Assembly (NCBI GenBank): GCA_023897205.1
Contig: JAHWDD010000004.1
Span: 2,604,001 to 2,668,000 of the forward strand
DNA from: Exophiala sp. HKRS030
Lineage: Eukaryota; Ascomycota; Eurotiomycetes; Chaetothyriales; Herpotrichiellaceae
Length of the DNA: 64,000 nt
Direction of reading: 5' to 3'
Part shown: piece by piece, positions 55,875-64,000 of the stretch
Position numbering within the stretch: the stretch's first letter is position 1
Layout: each line of letters begins with the position of its first letter
Made by a program: the position numbers and the translations under genes
The notes under the pieces: generated by a model
The model's input: only the letters and a program-made list of their open reading frames with translations
Databases searched by the model: none
What the model was told of the DNA's origin: nothing

Positions 55875-57218
55875 TCAAACCGCGCCTGCCGGCTTGACAT
55901 GCTGTACATATTCGGGCCCAAAATACAAGACATCTTCAATTCCTCCCCAACCTTCTTTCTGGGCTGTTTCCAGCTCCTTCTTTACGAGAGGGATAGCTTT
56001 CTGTAGATCTTGATCGTCAGAATGGTAACGCTCCAAATATAGACATATCGCTTGTCCTTGAACCACGGCTCGTGTCGACGCCCACCAGGCCCCTCGACAT
56101 ATCTTCATGAACCAGTATGCAAGTATCATCAATGCCCAAGGGTCTTTCACTTCAAGCAGTCTCTTGAAAGGAGGATCAACATGACAGATAAAGGCTAGAA
56201 ATCTGATCCAAGTGGAATCGTTCATTTCCAGTCCCAGCAATGAAATGAGAAACTTTGCTGTTTTGTGATATGGGTTGATGAGAGCTTCTATCGAATCGTC
56301 TTTCTCACTGCAGAGATGGTCGAAAGGCGACAGAACATGCTCTGGAGTAACGCTCTGTGCAGACATCAAGTCGCGCTCGTATATTTCGGCAATCGGCCGC
56401 CATATGCTGTCAGTACGCAGAGGGTTGGTCGCCCTCCAAATCGCTTTCTTGCCGTCACTGAGACTCACCCATGACAGGTCACTGTCGACAAGTGGCCAGA
56501 CATCATGCATTGAGTCAGCTTCGATGTAGAAGAAGGTAATAACGCCGATCAGAGATGCCGATACGAACAAGGCATCCCTATCTTCGGCTCTTAGAGGATT
56601 ATTGAGCTTAGTCTGAAGACCCCTCAGGCCTTGGGCCATGTGATAGTTTTCGTCCGGCGTCTGTTTCGCAATAGCCTTGCCAGCCAAGAAGCGATCATGT
56701 AACGCGGTCATGTATTGGACCAGATGCATGAGGTATCGATGGTTGAAGGCCAGGTGTATCATCTCTTTGCGGTAGAGGCGAGCAGTCGACTTGGTCCCCA
56801 TGGTTGTGATGGTCCTTGCTTGAAATCTGTGTAGACGGTCCATGTCGTTCCTAGTCAAGTCTTTTTGGAGCGCACCATCACCGTCCAGATCTATGTTCAG
56901 GTAGATGTTCACCATATTCAGCACCTGTTCATTGGCCGAGAAACATGTTGAGATGAGGCGCTCATCACTTGTTTGATCGCTGCCGGACTTATCTGCGGTA
57001 CCTGCAATGGGTTGAAGATCCGGGATGAGCGAGTTATAGTTACAAGTCACACCGAAGCTGATGCATTTCTCACACATAGGCCTCTGCTCGTCGCACTTGA
57101 TCCGGCGAAGTTTGCAATTTCGACACCCTAGCCGCGATTTCCTGTGAATCTTTCTCTTCCTCGAGATAGTCGTGTCGCCAACAGAAGACCGTGGACAAGT
57201 CGTGGGAGAAGTGCTCAT
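55875..57218 (-). CDS. Zn(2)Cys(6) transcription factor with fungal C-terminal domain
   Basis: Single exon, 447 residues. A basic stretch (RKRKIHRKSRLG) leads into the zinc cluster Cys32, 35, 42, 49, 52 and 59 with the spacing C-x2-C-x6-C-x6-C-x2-C-x6-C. The body resembles the UPC2/ECM22-like group of short sterol-type regulators: LAFNHRYLMHLVQYMTALH, an alpha-helical core with LFVSASLIGVITFFYIEA, and DPWALMILAYWFMKICRGAWW near the end. The group includes sterol uptake regulators but most members have unknown targets. It is divergent from tfb2 and sits beside the thioesterase gene. Target genes cannot be read from the sequence. Confidence 0.9.
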   Translation of the reverse strand: MSTSPTTCPRSSVGDTTISRKRKIHRKSRLGCRNCKLRRIKCDEQRPMCEKCISFGVTCNYNSLIPDLQPIAGTADKSGSDQTSDERLISTCFSANEQVLNMVNIYLNIDLDGDGALQKDLTRNDMDRLHRFQARTITTMGTKSTARLYRKEMIHLAFNHRYLMHLVQYMTALHDRFLAGKAIAKQTPDENYHMAQGLRGLQTKLNNPLRAEDRDALFVSASLIGVITFFYIEADSMHDVWPLVDSDLSWVSLSDGKKAIWRATNPLRTDSIWRPIAEIYERDLMSAQSVTPEHVLSPFDHLCSEKDDSIEALINPYHKTAKFLISLLGLEMNDSTWIRFLAFICHVDPPFKRLLEVKDPWALMILAYWFMKICRGAWWASTRAVVQGQAICLYLERYHSDDQDLQKAIPLVKKELETAQKEGWGGIEDVLYFGPEYVQHVKPAGAV

Positions 57219-57940
57219 GGTGAGACACTTAGCATCAAGTCGAACTTTTCGGAATTTTCTGAGCAGCTCCTTGCTATTCCTAGGACAAGATGAATGAACG
57301 GATCGGACATGAAGCTACTTAATGCGACGTCTGTCTGGTGCGACGCTGTGCCTTTAAGCGGAGGAAGAGACTCACTTGAGGCACCCGGAGTTAACAAGGC
57401 TTTAGGTGGTGTTTAGTGGCCTCAGCCGGTGGAAATAAGCATGAAGCTACGCCCATGATGCCTGTACTTTGTCGCGTATTGGCCTTGATTGGCCTGAGCC
57501 GACCTCTCTAACACGTGACTGGGATGTCGGAGTAAAGTGAGGCCGACAGCAACCAGCTCTATTTATGTTGGACTGGGTGTCTATGTGGAATACCCTGGGT
57601 GAGTATGTCAAGAGTCAACTACAAGCACTCAGAGGGATAGATGAAGGAGGTAAAGGTCATTGATCGTAGACAATATTCTGGGTGGAAAATGGGACAGGAT
57701 CAGACATCGACCGAAAATAGTTTAGCGTCTCTTGGCCTCGAGGCTCTTTGATATTGCGGCTGTTTCATTGTGTTGCCTGTTTCACCAAGACCTCATCCAT
57801 CTTCAATTCACTCTCAAATTCTCTGTCTTTGCGGGGTCTGATAGCCATCCTATTCAGGCAATGTGCATAATCAACCTTGAATACGGCATGATTTGATCGT
57901 GTTCGACATATTCTAACACCTATCGTCGAGGCCCTGCAGG
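57219..57940. other. Divergent intergenic region
   Basis: 720 bp between the Zn(2)Cys(6) gene and tfb2, holding both promoters. No specific site recognised. Confidence 0.6.
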
Positions 57941-59443
57941 ATGGCGGACACAACTCTACAATCATGGGAATACCTGGAAACGCTGCCTGGAACCCAGTTT
58001 TATCGGCTGTACAGGAGCCCAGCATCTGCTCTTGCAATCTTCAGGAAACGACTCTCAAACCTCGCGAAGACATTCGTGATGATGCTTCTTTACATGCCGC
58101 AGCCTATGGCTGTCAAACAGCTGGAGATGTTTGTCAAGGATGGCAGCCGCGGCGAACGAGAACATGCCCTGGATCTACTACATCGCTATCACATCTTCAG
58201 AGATGTCACCCTCAACTCGGGAAAGGCCTACAGCCTCACTTCAGACTTTGCTAGATCTCTTCGGAGTGCATTGACAGGTGCCGGCGAGAGCAAGTCATTT
58301 GGACAAGTTGCGAAAATTCCCGACAAAGACAGGGCGTCGATACCAGAACTGGACGAATATTCACGCCAGCGATGGGAAGGAATCTTGGGATACATGGTGG
58401 GATCGTCAGCCACACCGCTCGACACAAAGCAGACCGCAATTGAGCCTTCGCCTGGAGTCATCGAGCTACTCAAAGCGGGTCACCTCATCGAAGTCTCAGG
58501 AACGTACAGCCGTGGGCAAGCCGCAAAGATCACAAAGGAAGGATTCGCCTTCGTACTCCAGGACATCAACACGCAAATCTGGGCGTTGCTGTTTCTGTAT
58601 GTTGACAATGCCGAAGTTTTTGAAATGGACAAGGTCGATGTCTTGTCGTTCCTCTTCCTGGTGTCGTCTCTAGAGCTTGGACAGGCATATTCGACGTCAA
58701 CGCTAGACGAGACTCAGCAGCGATGTCTTTCCGACCTCGTATCTTTCGGAATCGTGTATCAGCCGACTATCGAGGATGGTACACCCGTGGACTACTTCTA
58801 CCCAACTCGCCTGGCTACAACTCTCACATCCGACTCTGCCACGGCACTGTCGGCAACCAATACCACCATAGGCTCTTCCCTGTCTCCTTCTTCTTCTTCA
58901 GGTGCTTCCAAGGGTTTCATCATCGTGGAGACCAATTATCGCGTCTACGCTTACACCTCGTCACCACTGCAGATTGCTTTGCTGTCACTCTTTGTCAATC
59001 TTCGCTCTCGCCATCCAAATCTTGTCGCCGGGAAAATGAGCAAGTCATCGGTCCAGCGTGCAGTACAAGCTGGAATCACCGCCGAACAAATCATCTCGTA
59101 CCTGACGGCACATGCCCATCCGCAGATGCGCCGGCACGCACAAGCCGAGCAAGCTCAGCTGCAGGCCCGCAACACCGACCAGGGACGCGTTGTTCCCATC
59201 CTCCCCGCCACCATATTGGATCAGATCCATCTCTGGCAGCTGGAACGCGACAGAATGACGACCACGCATGGTTTTTTACTCAAGGACTTCTCCAACAACG
59301 CCGACTATGAGGCTCCGTGCCGCTATGCCGACGAGACCGGTGTGTTGGTTTGGAAGAGCGACAAGAAGCGCATGTTTTTCGTGAACCGCATTGAAGGTGT
59401 ACGGCAGTTCATGGCGGATAGGAAAGCCAGTGCCCAAGGATGA
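57941..59443 (+). CDS. tfb2: TFIIH core subunit Tfb2 (p52)
   Basis: Single exon, 500 residues, normal for the family. Segments typical of Tfb2 run the whole length: YLETLPGTQFYRLYRSPAS at the start, then LHRYHIFRD, RWEGILGYMVGS, LEVSS-type helices around SFLFLVSSLELGQAYS, FIIVETNYRVYAYTSSPLQI, and the C-terminal domain ISYLTAHAHPQMRR, QIHLWQLERDR and VWKSDKKRMFFVN that pairs with Tfb5. Tfb2 anchors and stimulates the XPB/Ssl2 ATPase in transcription initiation and nucleotide excision repair. No anomalies. Confidence 0.95.
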   Translation: MADTTLQSWEYLETLPGTQFYRLYRSPASALAIFRKRLSNLAKTFVMMLLYMPQPMAVKQLEMFVKDGSRGEREHALDLLHRYHIFRDVTLNSGKAYSLTSDFARSLRSALTGAGESKSFGQVAKIPDKDRASIPELDEYSRQRWEGILGYMVGSSATPLDTKQTAIEPSPGVIELLKAGHLIEVSGTYSRGQAAKITKEGFAFVLQDINTQIWALLFLYVDNAEVFEMDKVDVLSFLFLVSSLELGQAYSTSTLDETQQRCLSDLVSFGIVYQPTIEDGTPVDYFYPTRLATTLTSDSATALSATNTTIGSSLSPSSSSGASKGFIIVETNYRVYAYTSSPLQIALLSLFVNLRSRHPNLVAGKMSKSSVQRAVQAGITAEQIISYLTAHAHPQMRRHAQAEQAQLQARNTDQGRVVPILPATILDQIHLWQLERDRMTTTHGFLLKDFSNNADYEAPCRYADETGVLVWKSDKKRMFFVNRIEGVRQFMADRKASAQG

Positions 59444-60365
59444 AATTAGGTTCTTTGAAAAATTGAACTCAAATATGCCTCAAGTGATGCATCGAGTCGG
59501 AAAACTGAAGGCCTGCGGCCGGACCAGCGCCGTGACTCGATCAACTTCGGTCGCGTTTTATGACTAGAGGCGAGAGTCCCTTCAACATCAAAGTCACACG
59601 GACGCGCGAACGCTCTTGGTGCAACATGAAGGCTGACAATACAACGCTGTCTCACACCGCGCCCCCCTGTCCATCCTCCACATGTATTCAGGGGATTCGT
59701 GGCCACGGCAAGAAAGCAAGACAACATTACGATCGCCGCATCTCTCCCTATCTATCTCCAAAAATCTCCCGTCGACTGGACCGCTCTAGCAATACCACCT
59801 TGGATCAGTGATCCATGATCTCCCGAGGCACATTATTAACCTGTGGCATCTAGCTCTTCCTCGAGTATGCCTCTACATGAAGCATTGTGTTGATCGCCAC
59901 CAGGGCGCAAGCGAAACACAGGTGGCAGGCAGGCAGGTCACGATCGCCGCTATTCTCCGGGTGCCATGACACTCGTCTTGGACGGCTTCATCGTTGCTTC
60001 TTGATGGATGGTAATGGCACAAGAACCCCGACACGTGCAAAGTCGATATGGGTTGACTTGCGTCCGCCATTCATTCCGGATCGACTCTTTCAAGGGTGTC
60101 ACAAGGACTGAGTTCCCGTTAGCATCATGGATATCATGAACCGCCATGGAGAAACGAATACCTAGCTAGTACAACGACAATGATACTGGGGGTTTTGTTC
60201 GTTCATGGACAACCTCTTACGCACTATATAGACACCGCTCGGTTGCTTTCATGTCGTTCACTTGTTTCACCTCGCATGATATGCCCAGTATGTATATAAC
60301 CATCTTCTCATCAACATCTTTGGGACAGATCTTGCGGTCAATTCATGTTTCTCTGTTCCTTTTGC
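59444..60365. other. Convergent intergenic region
   Basis: 920 bp between the 3' ends of tfb2 and vps41. No gene or repeat recognised. Confidence 0.6.
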
Positions 60366-63300
60366 CTATGTTTTACAAATTCTACACCCACCCACCGCCT
60401 GAATCTTGTCCTTTAAAAGCCGCGCGTTTGTGACCTTTGGCCCGACGCTCCTCGAGAACCTGAAATCGTCCAGCGCTCCTTCGCTGTCACGGTCCCTCCT
60501 CGTGGCGGAATCCGGTAAAGGAGCTTCGTCCCCCTCCGCCTCCGGTCCGTGTAACAAGTGCGAAACGTGATATACATGACCACACGCAAACCCCACCAGT
60601 GTCTCCTTCTCATCTTGAATAAAGACCCTATGACAGCTTGCACAGCGACCTGGTTCAACCTCGAGTTTCTGTACAGCCTCTTCAGGGATTGTCCCCTTTT
60701 CAGCGTCATCTGCGACATGCTCCGCATCGTGTACGGGCTTTCGGTGATGATGTGGCATCACCTCAAACTTGATGCCCTTCCGTCGACCCCGTCTGAGAGT
60801 CTCCATGCCAACGGCAACCTCGCTGCTCAGCACTCTTGCCACGCCCGAGCTGATGCTATCCTGCAAATCATATTCACGAAGCATCTTCCTCAATCCATCC
60901 TTCAGACCCTCTACCTCGAGGCCGCTCGGGATACGTTTGACCAGGGTTATTGGGTCGATCGCCGTTCCGACCTCAGCGAGGAGTTCTGAGATGAATCGTG
61001 GTCGAGACATGCTATACTCCAACAGGTCATCCCATAGGCCTTTATCGTCCTGTTCCTTTGCAAACGCTATCGCCTTTTTCGCATCTTTGAGATCATCGAT
61101 GATCAAAAACAGAGCTTTCTTCATCTGACCGGTCTTGCTGAGTAAAAACACTAGCTCCTCGATATAGTGTTTCTTCTCACACAGCTTCACTGCCTTTTCG
61201 AAAGTATACGCTGTCGATGTCTGGAGGAAGTCCATGAGTAATGATCGATCGTATTCCGAGAACAGTTCGACAGCAGTATCTGCAAATTGTTCCACTAGCT
61301 GCTTGCCGGTGTCGGCAATCAAGGCCGTTGCAACTGCTGAATGGCCGACCCGTGGGCCTTTAGCCACGCTATTTGAACCTTCTCCTCGCCACAAAGCGCG
61401 GAAATAAAAGTACAAAAATGGCCTTAGCTTGGAAGTACTCAATTGGGAGACAACTTCGTCAGCTTCAACAACGCCGGCAGTAGCTTCGTCCACAAGCAGT
61501 TGGATAGAGTCCACAGAAAGTTCGTCTAGTTCGCCTGTAGATGCGGATTTAAACTGATCTGGGGTTACTCTGAGGGTGACAAAGCTGGGGATATCATCAG
61601 CTATTGCCTCGACCAAATGGTGTTCTTTGATGAGTGATAGAGCAGTGTCTGCATCCTGAAGGTGGATATAACATTTCAAGGCATCATTGTAACGTCCGTC
61701 GGCCAGGAACAATTTAGCCAGGCCTTCTTGTAAGAGTCTCCAATCATCCGAAGCCTTCAGCGCACCCCCGGAACGAAGTTGATCCTCGATAGCCGTGGTA
61801 ATGCTGCTGATTTCAAAGAGATCAGACGGCCACTGATCAAGTAGTTCTTTGAACCGGGCTTTGTCTGTCTCAACATAGAATCCGAGGATGATCTCATAAA
61901 TAGATGACGGTAGAGGGGGTGTCAGTTCTAAGGTGGGCACATATGGCGATATCTCATCAAACTTCTGCCTTTTGATGAAACGCCAGATCCAATGCTCCCA
62001 CCGTGTAGTTGTGTTGAGAACTTTTGCAGCCACTTCCCCAGCTTCCTGCCAATTGTTTGCATCAGTCAGCTGTTTCAACCAGAGTTCGCCTATCCTTCGC
62101 TTTTCTTTCTCTGCGGCCGAAAACTTGCCCTTAGACTTCGCTTGTGCTGAGCTCGTCATGGAATTTGAATCATTGAAGAATTCAGCCAACGTCGCATGCT
62201 GACGGCTTTTGTCGGGGCTTGAGAGTGTCCCTGTGGCAGATCTTGCTGTCGAGCTTGCTTTGGATGGAGTTGGAGGACTTTCTGTTTCGGGGCTTTCGAG
62301 AGAGCTTCCTGCAGCTTCAGGATGATCATCGACTAGCTCCCATGCTTGCTGATAACGCTTAACACTTATCAGCCACTGCATCCTGTCATTGAGATTGCGC
62401 TTGACCGCCACTATACAGTCATAGGGGCTGAGAATGAAGATCTTCATGCTTTGTGCCGTAGTCAGTGGTGTTTCTTCCTCCGTCGTAGCGTCAGCCGACC
62501 CCAATCCAGGAATCCAGCCAGCTAGATATTTCCGATCCCTAGTACTTCCACGTTCCGGCCCAGTCGTGCCACTCTTGATGCTATCAGCACCACTGAAAAT
62601 CCGATTCGCACCCAACATTCGTGGTCCAAACATGGTGGCATCCCAGACGCCTTGCCCTACAGTTTCCACTCCGGTGTAGAGACTTGAACCGACGGTACTC
62701 ATGCCTGAGCCAAGTGCACCAAGATAGCCCTTTTGTACCATGAAGGATGGCACCCTGACTGGAGGGAGAACGCCTAGATGATAATCTGAGGCTGACAATG
62801 TCTCATATCTACTCACGGTTAGAGTATCCGTGTCAATCTCCTCTTTGGTATGAATATCGACGAGACGCAGCTCCGGTTCTAATGCATTGTGACGCGTCCG
62901 ACGGCCCTTTTTCCCTTCTCCATTACCTTGAGAGGCCAGGCTGGGCCCTTTCTTCTCCATATATGCAAGTACCAAAAGCAGATTTGGGGTATAAAGCGAA
63001 ATTCCAGATATAGTACAGTCATCAAATCGTATACTGTCGAAAGTTAGCAAATGCTCCTCCCGGAAATGAGTGTACTTGCATCGTAGCGACCTCTGCGCGT
63101 CCAGTTTTGTGCCCCGAGCCCTCTGCGGTCCCAGGATACACCTTGATGATCCAGGCTGAGTCTCCCCAGCCAACTAGAACCTCCTCCACTTTGACCTTGT
63201 TAAGGCCTGACTTCGATGGAGTTCCGTTGGCGGCGTTTGTAGGCGACTCATCAACGATCTCCAAGTTATCTCTGTCGATCCATTCAGCTCGAGCCTTCCA

Positions 63301-64000
63301 TACGCTCGCCATGTCTTCCCATCCTGGTCGAGCTGGTCTGTCGATGTGGCTCATCGTCTTCCATTCAGTTCCTGATTCGCTAGTATCTAGCTTCAATTGC
63401 GATCTCTTGATCTTGATGCCATGTTCATTGACCCAGAGAACGTATTTCCCGGAGAGGGACCACTTGACTGTGCTAATGATGCCTTCTCCACTGTGCAGGA
63501 CCTTGTCTGTACCCGTATTGGCACCCAGTCCTAGTGAGCCCAACCAGCCCGAGGCGGCCGCCGCCGTACCAGTTGTAGTCGCATTTGCGCTTTTCCCAGC
63601 CTGCCCTCCAGTTGTTAATACCAAACTACCAGCCTGGCCGCCAGACAAGTAGCTCCGGTCTGACTTGTATTCAGGCGAGAGTGCAACGCTCTGCACCGGC
63701 CGGCCGAAGTTGCGTAGTTGGACATCTCGAGCATCCACCAGCGAAGCGATACAGACATTACCGTCGATGGAGGACGTGGCTATGTAGATCTGGTTCGAAG
63801 GAGTATTCGGCACGGGTGGTAATTGTTGCTGCTGTTTCCCTTTCCCTGCAGGAGAGCCTGTGGGCGATCTACTCCTTGAGAGTGGATGATCAGCCGTCGG
63901 CTTGGGAGGAGGGTCTGGTCGAAGGATCGAGATAGGAGGAATGGGAGGGGATATTGAGATCGCAGATACGCTGGCGGTGTGCGCATGATATACTCTCAAC
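60366..64000 (-). CDS. vps41: Vps41, HOPS complex subunit (5' end beyond window)
   Basis: Minus strand; exon 63080 to beyond 64000 and exon 60366-63033, about 1195 residues visible. The upstream exon carries WD40-type repeats (VYHAHTASVSAISISP, IATSSIDGNVCIASL). The long exon has the beta-propeller end, then the clathrin-heavy-chain-type helical repeat, and closes with a RING-H2 domain (CASCH, FACGHVYHVSH, final CRIC). This is the Vps41 layout, the HOPS subunit for vacuole fusion and AP-3 vesicle docking. The two exons join in frame only through a GC-AG intron at 63034-63079 (donor GCAAGT, branch GCTAAC, acceptor CAG). This gives AEVATIIRFDDC, as expected for the family; the nearby GT donor gives a stop. 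The frame is open at 64000. Confidence 0.92.

Noticed and set aside
63022..63079. GT donor at 63075-63076 for the vps41 intron, or no intron
   Set aside because: Both lead to an immediate stop in place of the conserved continuation; the GC donor 4 nt upstream keeps frame.
1..64000. tRNA, rRNA and CRISPR features
   Set aside because: I looked for tRNA T-arm patterns, 5S-like sequence and regular spaced repeats by eye and found none convincing; tRNAscan-SE or Infernal would settle it.

Overview
The window is nuclear DNA of a filamentous ascomycete (Pezizomycotina). Genes are split by many short introns (42-100 nt, GT-AG, CTAAC-type branch sites). Zn(2)Cys(6) regulators, an Atg26-type sterol glucosyltransferase and fungal MFS families are present. 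The gene mix and intergenic motifs would suit a black-yeast-like order such as Chaetothyriales, but that placement is inference. No rRNA, tRNA, CRISPR array or intact transposon was recognised.

Left part (1-16 kb): the 5' part of a Bck1-type MAPKKK (minus strand, kinase domain beyond the left edge), a pyruvate decarboxylase, a complete Atg26-type sterol 3-beta-glucosyltransferase, and a short Zn(2)Cys(6) protein set in gene-poor DNA. Two orphan exons lie on the minus strand near 17.8 kb.

Centre (19.7-37.3 kb): an uninterrupted block of eight small-molecule genes. In order they are MFS transporter (-), FAD monooxygenase (+), SDR (+), SDR (+), FAD monooxygenase (+), SDR (-), Dal5-like MFS permease (+) and FAD monooxygenase (-). 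There is no PKS, NRPS or terpene synthase. The composition suggests uptake and stepwise oxidation of a small, probably aromatic or alicyclic, acid. It is the best candidate for an undescribed system here. No ring-cleaving dioxygenase and no in-block regulator were seen.

Right part (39.7-64 kb): a four-exon gene for a 67-residue protein, a secreted Rds1-like ferritin-fold protein, an IlvD/Edd dehydratase without an obvious mitochondrial presequence, and two small unknown genes (one a membrane protein behind a CAA-rich leader). A conserved housekeeping block follows: Arp6, a PaaI-type thioesterase, a Zn(2)Cys(6) regulator, Tfb2 of TFIIH, and Vps41 cut by the right edge.

Exon coordinates were worked out by hand from splice signals, reading frame and family resemblance. 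They have not been checked against transcripts. The intergenic DNA carries two strongly over-represented short motifs (TACGGAGTA/TACTCCGTA and TACCTAGGTA), described in the findings.
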